NCBI GenBank assembly: GCA_027578815.1
Contig: JANBTH010000125.1
Coordinates: forward strand, 1-33,215
Reading direction: 5' to 3'
Length of the DNA stretch: 33,215 nt
DNA from: Coemansia sp. RSA 1804
Lineage: Eukaryota > Kickxellomycota > Kickxellomycetes > Kickxellales > Kickxellaceae
Part shown: positions 8,142 to 16,381 of the stretch, in pieces
Numbering within the stretch: the first letter of the stretch is position 1
How the letters are laid out: every line of letters begins with the position of its first letter
Notes under the pieces: model-generated
The model's input: only the letters and a program-made list of their open reading frames with translations
What the model was told of the DNA's origin: nothing
The model's database searches: none
Made by a program: the position numbers and the translations under genes

Positions 8142-9866
8142 ATGGCAAACAGTCCTCACGGCGGCGTTCTCAAGGATCTCCATGTGCGTGACGAGCACAT
8201 CCAAGCGCAGCTGGCAGAGGAGGCGGAGAAGCTGCCGTACATCACGCTGACGGAGCGGCAGCTATGCGATCTGGAGCTGATCCTCAACGGCGGGTTCAGT
8301 CCGCTGGAGGGATTCCTCACGGAGGCAGAGTACACAAGCGTGGTGGAAGGCAACAGGCTCCCCGACGGCACGCTGTGGACGATCCCGATCTACCTAGACG
8401 TGGACCGCGCGGAGCTGGACAAAGTGGGCGCAGCGGTGGGCGGACGCGTGACGCTGCGTGACCCGCGGTCGGACCAGCCGCTGGCAATCATCACGATAGC
8501 CGATCTGTACCAGGTGGACCGTGCGCGCGAGGCCGAGAAGGTGTACGGCGCAAACGATCAGGCGCATCCGGCGGTGCATTACCTGTTCCACAGCACGCGG
8601 GACACGTATGTGGGCGGCAAGGTGCAGGCGGTCAATGCGCCGCAGCACCACGACTACGTGGCGATCCGCCGGTCGCCGGCCGAGGTGCGCGCCCTGTTCC
8701 GCAAGCTCAACTGGACCCGCGTGGTTGCCTTCCAGACTCGCAACCCGATGCACCGCGCCCACCGCGAACTGACCGTGCGTGCGGCGCGCATGCGTCACGC
8801 TAACGTGCTGATCCAGCCCGTGGTTGGCTTAACCAAGCCCGGCGACATTGACCACTTCACCCGCGTGCGCGTGTACCAGGCCATTATGCCCAAGTACCCG
8901 AACGGCATGGCCCAGCTGTCGCTGCTTCCGCTGGCCATGCGCATGGGCGGGCCGCGCGAGGCCGTGTGGCACGCGATCATCCGCAAGAACTTTGGTGCTA
9001 CGCACTTCATCGTCGGCAGGGACCACGCGGGGCCCGGGAAGAACTCGCAGGGCGACGATTTCTACGGGCCCTACGAGGCGCAGGACCTTGTGCTCCAGTT
9101 CCGCGACGAGCTGCACATCGAGATGGTGCCGTTCCAGATGCTCACGTATCTGCCGGACACCGACGAGTATCTGCCAGTCAACGAGGTGCCCGCCGGCGTC
9201 AACACGCTCAATATCTCGGGAACCGAGCTGCGTCGCCGTCTGAAGACCGGCGCCCCGATCCCCGAGTGGTTCTCGTACCCCGAGGTCGTGCGCATCCTCC
9301 GCGAAGCCAATCCGCCGCGCAACAAGCAGGGCTTCACGGTCTTCCTCACGGGACTCCACGCCTCCGGCAAGGAGGCCATAGCACGCGCCCTGCAGGTCGC
9401 GCTTAACCAGGAGGGCGGACGCAGCGTGTCGCTACTGCTGGGCGAGACCATCCGGCAGGAACTGTCGTCGGAGCTCGGATACACCCGCCGTGAGCGCGAC
9501 ATCAACGTTGCGCGCATCGGGTTCGTTGCCGCCGAGCTCACACGCGCCGGCGCCGCATGTATTGCTGCGCCAATTGCGCCATTCGCTGCTGCGCGCGACA
9601 GCGTTCGCCAGCAGGTTGCCAAGTCCGGCGGATTCTACCTCGTCCACGTTGCCACGCCCCTCGAGACCTGCATCGCTAACGACCGCGCCGGCGTCTACCG
9701 CCGCGCCATTGCTGGCGAGATCAAGGGGTTCACTGGTATCGACGACGTCTACGAGGCTCCCGAGTCTCCCGATCTAGTCGCCGACATCACCAAGGCGCCG
9801 ATCTCGCAGATCGTCCACGAGATCATCCTGCTGCTTGAGCGCGACGGGTACATTGGAGACCGCTGA
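8142..9866 (+). CDS. MET3: ATP sulfurylase (sulfate adenylyltransferase), fungal type
   Basis: This 574-residue enzyme makes APS from ATP and sulfate, the first committed step of sulfate assimilation. The N-terminal PUA-like and catalytic domains run to about residue 395. They carry QTRNPMHRAH (198-207) and GRDHAGPG (292-299), the ATP/sulfate-binding motifs. Residues from about 397 form an APS-kinase-like domain (GFTVFLTGLHASGKEAIARA). Its P-loop ends Gly-Lys-Glu instead of Gly-Lys-Ser/Thr. In filamentous fungi this domain is catalytically dead and acts as the allosteric PAPS-binding regulator, so feedback inhibition by PAPS is expected. Yeast Met3 is shorter and lacks most of this allosteric site, so the full-length form is of the Penicillium type. 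It is intronless, with a start context AAAAAGATGG after an ATG-free leader. Confidence 0.97.
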   Translation: MANSPHGGVLKDLHVRDEHIQAQLAEEAEKLPYITLTERQLCDLELILNGGFSPLEGFLTEAEYTSVVEGNRLPDGTLWTIPIYLDVDRAELDKVGAAVGGRVTLRDPRSDQPLAIITIADLYQVDRAREAEKVYGANDQAHPAVHYLFHSTRDTYVGGKVQAVNAPQHHDYVAIRRSPAEVRALFRKLNWTRVVAFQTRNPMHRAHRELTVRAARMRHANVLIQPVVGLTKPGDIDHFTRVRVYQAIMPKYPNGMAQLSLLPLAMRMGGPREAVWHAIIRKNFGATHFIVGRDHAGPGKNSQGDDFYGPYEAQDLVLQFRDELHIEMVPFQMLTYLPDTDEYLPVNEVPAGVNTLNISGTELRRRLKTGAPIPEWFSYPEVVRILREANPPRNKQGFTVFLTGLHASGKEAIARALQVALNQEGGRSVSLLLGETIRQELSSELGYTRRERDINVARIGFVAAELTRAGAACIAAPIAPFAAARDSVRQQVAKSGGFYLVHVATPLETCIANDRAGVYRRAIAGEIKGFTGIDDVYEAPESPDLVADITKAPISQIVHEIILLLERDGYIGDR

Positions 9867-10176
9867 GGTAGCTTGGGTGGTCAATGGAGGATTTGGAAGC
9901 GAGGGTTCTATATTTCGTTTATCTATTTACATACACATAATATCAACATCTCTTACTTAAAGTCGCCTCATTGATCCTGATACGGGTAATCCAGTGATTG
10001 TGGATGAGATGGAACGCGGTGCAATCGCGTGTGCTTTCTAATTTGCCTCGACGCGCGTACAGGCAAGCCTTTCAGCGATATCGTCAAGGAGAAACGATAG
10101 ACAGTCTCCTTTCTCCTTCCTTATTTCTGTTCTTGCCAATTCAATTTAATTCTCTTATTTCCTCTTCTTTCTCAGA
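9867..10176. other. Intergenic region MET3 to RNH201
   Basis: This 310-bp spacer holds the AT-rich MET3 3' UTR and then the short promoter and leader of the RNase H2 gene, ending in a C/T-rich tract just before its ATG. I see no TATA box and no other feature. Confidence 0.5.
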
Positions 10177-11412
10177 ATGACTGGGGTCCCTACACGCAAG
10201 CGCACAGACAACGCGCACGACGATTCCTCCTCTGCCTCTGCAGGACTTCAGGACACTGTAAAGCGCATCAAGACAGAGTTAAAGATAGACCTGGAAGCAG
10301 ACGTGGATGCACAGCCGGTGGCGGGGGTAGCCGAGGGGGAGCACCAGGTGTTCCAGGACGCAGGGCTCCCGATTCCGGGGCGGCTAGCACAGTCGTACAC
10401 GCACTTTTCGGACTACCTCTCATCAGAGCAAGCAGCAGCAGCAGAAGAAGAAAACACCACCACCACAACCATCGACAATGATAATGACAATGACAATGAC
10501 GATGATGGGTACGTGGTGGGCGTGGACGAGGCCGGAAGAGGACCCGTGCTGGGCCCCATGGTGTACGCCATGTGCTACTGCAGGCAGTCGGACTACGCCG
10601 AACTAAGCGGGCTGGGGTTCGCCGATTCGAAGCAGCTGAGCGAGCCGCAGCGCATGCGGCTATTCAAGCAGCTGCAGCAGTCAATCACTCGCACCACCAC
10701 CACACTGAAGGCCGGCTGGGCGGTCCGCTGCATCTCGCCCCACGACATCTCAACATCGATGCTCCGCCGGAGCAAGTACAACCTCAACGCGCTGGCGCAC
10801 GACGCGACAATCCAGCTTCTCGTGCAAGTGGTCGGCCGTCTCCGCAGCAGCAACAACACCTCGGGTGGTCGCGTCAAACACGTGTACATCGACACGGTGG
10901 GGCCTCCGGCCTCCTACCAGCGCAAGCTCGAGCTCCTGTTCCCCGACATCGCCTTCACCGTGGCCAAAAAGGCCGACAGTCTGTACCCGATCGTCAGCGC
11001 CGCCAGCGTGTGCGCTAAGGTCATACGGGACGCGCACCTGGCGAACTGGGTGTTCTCAGAACCCCTGCTCCAAACCCAACCAACCGACGAGCACGAGTGC
11101 CCCGGCAACGTGTCCAGATCCTTCGGGTCCGGGTATCCGGGCGACCCACGCACAGTTGCGTGGCTGAAACAGTCGCTGGATCCTGTCTTCGGGTACCCCG
11201 ATATCATTAGGTTCAGCTGGTCCACCTGCGCAAAGATCCTCGATGACGCCGGGGTTCCGGTTGTCTGGCCAGACGACCAGCAGAGCGAGACCGCCCCTGG
11301 TTCCCGCAATCCCACCATTCGCGGGCTCTTTGCATCCTCTGCTGACGCTGCTCGCCAGCGCAGCAGGTTCTTCAGCCGCAAGCGGCCAGTCCTTCTGAAC
11401 ACGACGCTATAA
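10177..11412 (+). CDS. RNH201: Ribonuclease H2 catalytic subunit A
   Basis: This 411-residue type-2 RNase H removes single ribonucleotides and RNA primers from nuclear DNA. The catalytic set is complete: DEAGRG (D117, E118), the aspartate in YIDTVG (D239) and the aspartate in KKADSLYP (D267). It also has FADSKQLSE and GSGYPGDP (317-324), whose tyrosine contacts the RNA-DNA junction in eukaryotic and bacterial HII enzymes. An unusually long N-terminal tail (1-112) is polar and ends in an Asp/Asn repeat. Eukaryotic A subunits normally start within 10-30 residues of the DEAGRG motif. The C-terminus is basic (SRFFSRKR) and may act as a nuclear signal. It is intronless and tail-to-tail with the Tra2-like gene across 161 bp. 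Partner subunits B and C are not in this window. Confidence 0.95.
   Translation: MTGVPTRKRTDNAHDDSSSASAGLQDTVKRIKTELKIDLEADVDAQPVAGVAEGEHQVFQDAGLPIPGRLAQSYTHFSDYLSSEQAAAAEEENTTTTTIDNDNDNDNDDDGYVVGVDEAGRGPVLGPMVYAMCYCRQSDYAELSGLGFADSKQLSEPQRMRLFKQLQQSITRTTTTLKAGWAVRCISPHDISTSMLRRSKYNLNALAHDATIQLLVQVVGRLRSSNNTSGGRVKHVYIDTVGPPASYQRKLELLFPDIAFTVAKKADSLYPIVSAASVCAKVIRDAHLANWVFSEPLLQTQPTDEHECPGNVSRSFGSGYPGDPRTVAWLKQSLDPVFGYPDIIRFSWSTCAKILDDAGVPVVWPDDQQSETAPGSRNPTIRGLFASSADAARQRSRFFSRKRPVLLNTTL
10474..10506 (+). repeat. (GAYAAY)n repeat encoding an Asp/Asn run
   Basis: Eleven codons alternate GAC/GAT and AAT before ending in three aspartates, inside the RNH201 N-terminal tail. This is low-complexity sequence, probably expanded by slippage, just before the catalytic domain. 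Confidence 0.8.
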
Positions 11413-11573
11413 TGAGAATAGCCCATCTTCTCCGATCTCTGTGGAAGAACAGATATAGGAATACACATGAACGCCAGGAAACACGGAAAAACACATGTGG
11501 ATAAAAGGTCGAAATAAACATTTGTGCATAAAGCAAAAGGCAAAAGTAGAGTGAAGAAATAAGAAGATCTGAT

Positions 11574-13731
11574 TCAGTAATGAGGCGGCTGCTGCTGCTG
11601 TCCGTTTGTGTCTCTAGCGCCGAGCGCAGAATCCTGGTGATAGCGGCCACGAGAGCGGGAGCGGGAGCGAGAACGAGAGCGCGGACGACGGGCATCGTAG
11701 GCACGAGCGCCGCCGCCGGGTCTCGCCGCATCGTCATGATGCGCGGATCCGCCACGGTACGAGTCGTACGCGGATCTGGGAGCGCCCGACGACTGGTGCT
11801 GGTGGTTGTGGTATCCGCCGCCGTATCCGTATCCCGGCGACTTGCTGCGCGCCCACTGGCGACCGCCACCCCTGTGCGACGATTCTGGCGGAGGCGGCGG
11901 CGGTGGAGGCGGCGGAGACGACTGCATCGAGTGGCCGTGGCCGTGGTTGTGGTGCTGGTTCTGTCTGTAGCCGCCGTATCCTCCGTGGTCGTGGTCGCGG
12001 TCGTGGTAGCTGCCGTCTCTGCGACGGCGGTCACGCGTGTTGGCTCTGCGGCGCGCTCTGTACGGCGGCGGCAGCGGCGGCGGCCCGCCATGGGACGCCC
12101 TGTACGAGGGTCTGGCGCCTGGGCCGCGCCATCCTCCGCCTCCACGATATCCGCCGTAATGCCTGCCGCCCGAGCCGCGGTTCCCGTAGTGGCTGCTGCT
12201 ATGGCTGTGGTGGTAGTTTCCGCCGTTCCCGGCAGTCTCCTGGCCCTTGTACTTGCCGGGCGTCGGCGAATGCGCCCTGTTCGTGAACGAAAAGTCCACA
12301 CGCACCTTGCGGTCGTGGATCAGCGTTCCCGTAGTATCGTTGCGCGCCTTTTGCGCGTCCTCCTCGTTTCGCATGTTGATGAACGCAAACCCTCTTGAGC
12401 GGCCCTCCTATCACCTCCGTGTATTGTTGGTTTTGACGGTGTTGTTGTTTGTTGTTTGTTGTTGGCATGGGGTAGAATTGTCATATCATCGATGAGTAGA
12501 TTATTAGGCACTGTTGTTGTTGTAGTTGTTGTGGTGGTTTGTGACAAGGAATTGCTGCTGCTGGCTGCTGGCTGCTGCTGGCTGCTGCTGGCTGCTGCTG
12601 GCTGCTGTTATCCACACTTTTGCAAATCTCCCCCCGCCCATGAGATAAACACCTCAACGTAAACAAAGCCAGCTCCTCAAAAAGAGTCCCTGGGACGGGG
12701 AAAATAACACACAATTAAACAGACAATGGAATCCTTACATATGGGTCACGGATAATCTGGATCTTGTCAACCGGTCCATATCGCTCAAAGATGTTGCGCA
12801 GGTATGATTCGTTTGTGAACTTGCTCATGCCAAATATGCCGAGCACGCGGGACGGTGTGGGATCGTTCTACAGCTTTTTTTTTTCAGGTTACGTATCAGT
12901 AAGGGGTTTCAATGGTTAAGAAAGGAGAGTAAATATCGCATCCTTATTTCCTCTTCAACGAGTATGTGCAGTCTAGTTAGTGTATGCCTTGCATGAGATA
13001 CAAATGAAAGAACATCGTCATCCAAGACAGTCAATCATTCAGTCTCTCTCTCGTTCCTTACCTTTGGCTCCTCATCGTCAGCCCTACAAGCGAAGAAGAA
13101 CAAGTAGAAAAGGAAGCCCCCTCTCGTTAGTAACGCACTTGGATGCATAAACAGCTGGTGCTGCTTCTCACAATGAGAGCGTGCTAGACAGCGCAACTTA
13201 CCTGTCGGGAGCATAGTACGCGGACCCTGCCGCGGCCGCAGCACCCTCAGAAGGGTTGTCAGCGGCAGCCGGGCGGGACCACTGGGCGTCTCTATCGTCG
13301 TTGTAAGCACGGGGACTAAGCGACCGTCTTTCTCTCCTGTCATCGAAGCGATGAGAGCCAGCCGGCGGCGACCTGTCACGTGTGGGCATAGCCAGCAGCG
13401 CATCGTGGGCGTCGTCACGGTGGCCCGCATAGTACGCGCCGCCTCCTCTCCGATTGTGGTGGTTGTGCGCGCGACCGGGCGATAGCGCATCCGTCTGGCC
13501 GCCCAACGACCCGCCGGACTCGCTGCGTCCGTAGCTGCGCATATCCATCCGGCGCCTAACCCTGCTGGTGCTGCGAGGCGACCGTCTGCCGCCATCCTCG
13601 TCGTCGTCGTCGTCCTCGTTCTCGCTGCCGTGGTCGCGCCCGTCTGCGCTCTCTGCCAGCACTGCTGCCGCAAGCAGGTTGCGCTCCAGTGACAGTGGCT
13701 CGGACGGCAGAATCGGATTGCCTTTGGACAT
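11574..13731 (-). CDS. TRA2: Transformer-2-like SR splicing regulator (4 exons)
   Basis: Proposed exons on the minus strand are 13731-13202, 13083-13062, 12867-12739 and 12407-11574. They sum to 1515 nt and keep one open frame of 504 residues. The N-terminal domain is Arg/Ser/Asp-rich, then one RRM runs from about 190 to 268. RNP2 is VLGIFGM (192-198) and RNP1 is RSRGFAFI (230-237), joined only when introns are removed. The RRM is followed by NRAHSPTPGKYKG (270-282), the Tra2 signature linker after the RRM. The C-terminus is Gly/His/Tyr/Pro-rich and ends in an RS run near residue 480. Tra2 proteins bind GAA-type exonic enhancers and promote exon inclusion. All introns have GT-AG ends: GTAAGT, GTAAGG and GTAAGG donors, and TAG acceptors. 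The frame also runs upstream to a TTG at 13755, but the first ATG is at 13731. Confidence 0.88.
12408..12738 (-). other. TRA2: Intron 3 of the TRA2-like gene
   Basis: This 331-nt intron has a GTAAGG donor and a TAG acceptor and interrupts the RRM between its two RNP motifs. It carries a 10-bp tandem repeat. Reading through it meets a stop within eight codons, so retention would truncate the RRM. An alternative AG three bases further in would delete one glutamate. The first AG is preferred because it restores the residue spacing of Tra2. Confidence 0.8.
12554..12607 (+). repeat. (GCTGCTGCTG)n tandem repeat in TRA2 intron 3
   Basis: About five imperfect copies of a 10-bp unit (plus strand GCTGCTGCTG) appear as CAGCAGCAGC in the transcript. 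It lies in the middle of intron 3. CAG-rich RNA could bind splicing factors, but simple slippage explains it equally well. Confidence 0.8.
12868..13061 (-). other. TRA2: Intron 2 of the TRA2-like gene
   Basis: This 194-nt intron has a GTAAGG donor and a TAG acceptor after a run of ten A and GCTG. The weak, purine-rich sequence before the acceptor (no pyrimidine tract) is unusual. It separates the micro-exon from the RNP2 exon. Confidence 0.75.
13062..13083 (-). other. TRA2: 22-nt micro-exon of the TRA2-like gene
   Basis: This exon is flanked by CTTGTAG and GTAAGG. It completes an arginine codon and encodes Ala-Asp-Asp-Glu-Glu-Pro-Lys. Its length is not a multiple of three, so inclusion is needed to keep the RRM in frame. 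The acidic peptide plus PKNDPTPS leads directly into the RRM. Confidence 0.75.
13084..13201 (-). other. TRA2: Intron 1 of the TRA2-like gene
   Basis: This 118-nt intron has a consensus GTAAGT donor and a TAG acceptor. Without splicing, the first exon ends at a TAA immediately after the junction. Confidence 0.78.
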
Positions 13732-14379
13732 TTCTTGTCTGCTCCTACTCCCCAAATGCCGGTGGTGGTGGTGGTGGTTGTTGTCGTCTAGAAGAGGCTA
13801 TGCAAATAAAACCAAATGGTATTTCTTTTTCCCCCCTCCGAGTCTTGCCAAGCACGCGGATGCCAGAGGAATTCAACTACAATGTCTAGAGTGAGAAAAA
13901 TAAACGAGTGTCTATGCTAGTAATAAACAAAAGCGGAAAAAAACGTGGAACCAAGATTGATGAAAAGGGAACAAGCCCCCCGTTTCTTCCTTTGTTTTTC
14001 ACGGCGGATTGGTTGGCGTTTATTTTGCGTTCCAAAGAGACCGTGCCTCCCTCACTAATCGCAGCAGCTACGAGGCCCTCCTTTCTTTCTCTGGTGATAA
14101 GGAAACATAACCAAGTCCCTCTCTTCCTCCTCATCTAGCGATGACCGTGCACCATAAAAATGCTGGTATTTCCGCCTTTCTGATCGCCAGATCAATCCAG
14201 TCGTTCAATTGGTTCCATGGACGGTTTTTTTGCTTAATCCTCTTCATCTTCTTTCTCTTCTTCTACTTTTCTGACTCCACCATTTTTATCTACTGTCGTA
14301 TCATCTTCAAAACGACTTGACTGTATTTATTTCCACCCGTCCAACCAACCCCAAAAGACCCATAGAAAGCATCACAAAG
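13732..14379. promoter_or_regulatory. Divergent promoter region TRA2 / small membrane protein
   Basis: This 648-bp AT-rich region includes a (GGT)n-rich leader on the TRA2 side and a C/T-rich then C/A-rich leader on the other side. Two ATTGG/CCAAT-type pentamers (around 14009 and 14204) are present. I see no good TATA box and no coding potential. Confidence 0.45.
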
Positions 14380-14721
14380 ATGTCGTATTTCAAGCGGATG
14401 CTAGCCGACCGGAAACAAATCATACTGGGCACCATCCTAACCCCGCTGGGCATCTACGCAGGCATCACGCTCAAGGAGTGGCGGGACCAGCGGGAAGCGA
14501 CGCGGATCGAGCGGGAGGTCAAGCAATCGGCATCCGTAGCAGCAGCCCAGGAGCCAGACGACTCTCCGTCCGCCATCCACGCAGAGCTCAACGAGCTCCG
14601 CAACGCCGCCTCTGCCCTGCGCACCCGCGAGGGCCAGCTCAACATGGAGCTCGAGTCCATTGATCTCAAGCTCTCTCGCGTTGAAGCCAAGATTGACGAG
14701 GAAAAGAAAAAACGTGACTAG
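14380..14721 (+). CDS. Small single-pass membrane protein with C-terminal coiled coil, unknown function
   Basis: This 113-residue protein has a basic N-terminus (MSYFKRMLADRK) followed by one hydrophobic segment at about 14-31. A charged stretch rich in Arg/Glu comes next, and a heptad-like coiled coil runs at about 64-112 with a Lys-rich end. The short basic N-terminus plus an early membrane anchor fits a mitochondrial inner-membrane or ER tail orientation, but I cannot tell which. The ATG at 14380 is the first in frame; upstream the frame is open only to a TTG. Codon use is GC-rich like its neighbours, and the stop lies 129 bp from the Derlin stop (tail-to-tail). I do not recognise the family. 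Confidence 0.75.
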   Translation: MSYFKRMLADRKQIILGTILTPLGIYAGITLKEWRDQREATRIEREVKQSASVAAAQEPDDSPSAIHAELNELRNAASALRTREGQLNMELESIDLKLSRVEAKIDEEKKKRD

Positions 14722-14850
14722 GCACTCCTTTATATTCTTACATGACAAAAATACCAAAAATCCTCATTATATAAATCCGTAAATACAACGTTTATTGATG
14801 TAGAGAAGAGAGGAACAAGATGCTGGTGCGTATTCTCATTGTCTCTTTCC

Positions 14851-15708
14851 CTAGTCGTCAAGCTCTCTGGCATATGCTGCCCGCTGGTGCAACGAGCTGT
14901 CGTCTCCCGTGTCGGCAGGGTTGAATGGGCCGCCATATGTCTCTGACTCCTCCTCCTCCTCGCCGCCGCCGCCATCGCTGTCCTCCGCAGCAGCGGCGCC
15001 AAACCCATCGTCCTCGGACAAATCGTCCAGATCGTCGTGGCGCGAGTCCGCTGCCGCCGGCGCATCCTCCTGGCTCATGAGCTTGCGGAGGAACTTGGGG
15101 GCGCGCAGCACATGGGCGCCACCGCTCTCCGCGCGTCGCGGCCACTCCTCGCCGAGAAACCAGAACAGATGGCCCACGCCGATAGCAGCCAACTCGGGCA
15201 CCGGCCACCTGTTCTCGACAAGCAGGGAGAAGCCGATCATGCACCAGGGGAAGTAGGAGGCCGAGATATTGAACAGCCCCATGATGTTAAGGAACATGTA
15301 GGAGTAGTGTCGGGACCACACGTACGTCAGCGCGGTCACCAGCATGTGGCCCAGGAACAGGGCGCCCACGTACGGCGACACCGCCAGCAGGACAACGCAC
15401 ATGAGGATCAGCATCCACGCAAAGTCCGCTGGCCGCGTCAAATACGACCCCTCCTCCAGGTCCCGCCAGTGCCGCACGATAAAGTACACGCTCAGCATCC
15501 AGTCCAGCGACAGCCGTCCCAGGAACAGAAACGTCGTCACCACCCGCCAGTACTGCTTGCGCGTGAACGCGTAGTTGTACGTGTAGAACAGGTCGTATTG
15601 CGTTACGAGCTCCATTTGCTCCGCCAGCGTCAGCCCCACCGTGGCTGTGAGGTATATGCGCGTGCATATCGGTATTTGGAGGTACCACTCCTCCAGCTGG
15701 TTTGGCAT
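14851..15708 (-). CDS. Derlin (Der1-like ER-associated degradation protein)
   Basis: This 285-residue intronless protein is a rhomboid pseudoprotease of the ER membrane that helps retrotranslocate misfolded proteins. The N-terminal phrase LEEWYLQIPICTRIYLT matches the Derlin start. The conserved Trp-Arg motif is W54-R55 in KQYWRVVTTF. Several hydrophobic helices follow to about residue 185, and the domain ends in GHLFWFLGEEWP (179-190), the Derlin Gly-His...Phe-Leu...Pro signature. No rhomboid Ser/His dyad is apparent. The C-terminal 75 residues are acidic and Gly-rich. I see no clear SHP box (F-x-G-x-G-x-x-L) for Cdc48 binding. Length and motif resemble metazoan/plant Derlins and yeast Dfm1 as much as Der1. 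It is divergent from the solenoid protein gene. Confidence 0.93.
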   Translation of the reverse strand: MPNQLEEWYLQIPICTRIYLTATVGLTLAEQMELVTQYDLFYTYNYAFTRKQYWRVVTTFLFLGRLSLDWMLSVYFIVRHWRDLEEGSYLTRPADFAWMLILMCVVLLAVSPYVGALFLGHMLVTALTYVWSRHYSYMFLNIMGLFNISASYFPWCMIGFSLLVENRWPVPELAAIGVGHLFWFLGEEWPRRAESGGAHVLRAPKFLRKLMSQEDAPAAADSRHDDLDDLSEDDGFGAAAAEDSDGGGGEEEEESETYGGPFNPADTGDDSSLHQRAAYARELDD

Positions 15709-16381
15709 TTCGTTTGCTGCCTGGGCGTTCTGGTTTTAGAGATATGAGATGGCTTCCGCCCACCCGCTGGCTGTATGCAAGTAGAAAAACAAGTATGTGA
15801 ATGTAGAATAAAGAAAGGAATAGAGAAGGGAAAATGAGGGAATGCAAGAGCTGGAGAATAATGGAGAAAGAAAGAAAAGGTCTAAAAAAGCAACAGCTGT
15901 GTCTACGCTCTGTGCTCGCAAGGTAAAGCCGGTGACATGAACGCTGCGAAAGGTCTCGTAAGAAACAGCAGAAAATAAAACAAGCGACAACCAATCACCC
16001 GCCTCCACTGTTTCTGAAGGAAAGAGCAAATAAAAATTTTATGGAGATGGACAGAAGAACCAAGCCAGGGAAAAACCTTTGGACTCATTATCATTGATCT
16101 GATCCACTCAGCCCCTTCTTATCTTTTCGGGCCTTTCTCCACCTAGACGTCTTTTTCTCTCTCTTTTTTTTGTATTCTGCATTGCTCGTTTTAAAAGGGA
16201 TTCTTGTGTTTCATAGAGGCGGTGGGATCTGGTCCTGTTGCAAATCGCCAGTATTACCTTTTACTTTTACTTTTCATACAGACAGACAGACAGACAGACA
16301 GACACCGGCAAAGGAAGTGAAAACGCTCACGTCAGAAACAAACCAGCTGCATTCCCCCGGGATTCAATAGTAGCAGAGTGC
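15709..16381. promoter_or_regulatory. Divergent promoter region Derlin / solenoid protein
   Basis: This 673-bp AT-rich, A/G-rich region contains a CCAAT at 15991-15995 and a tetranucleotide repeat at 16279-16305 just before the solenoid gene. I see no convincing TATA box and no coding potential of its own. Confidence 0.45.
16279..16305 (+). repeat. (CAGA)n microsatellite
   Basis: This is a 27-bp uninterrupted CAGA/GACA run in the likely 5' leader of the solenoid-protein gene. It is a candidate length-variable site between strains. Confidence 0.85.

Noticed and set aside
13732..13755. N-terminal extension of the Tra2-like protein
   Set aside because: The frame opens at a TTG, not an ATG. The first ATG at 13731 gives the same domain content.
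14317..14379. N-terminal extension of the small membrane protein
   Set aside because: The upstream in-frame start is TTG, and the 21 extra residues are Thr/Pro-rich leader sequence with no support.
16238..16381. N-terminal extension of the solenoid protein through the CAGA repeat
   Set aside because: The frame begins at a TTG and runs through the microsatellite. No ATG occurs before 16382.
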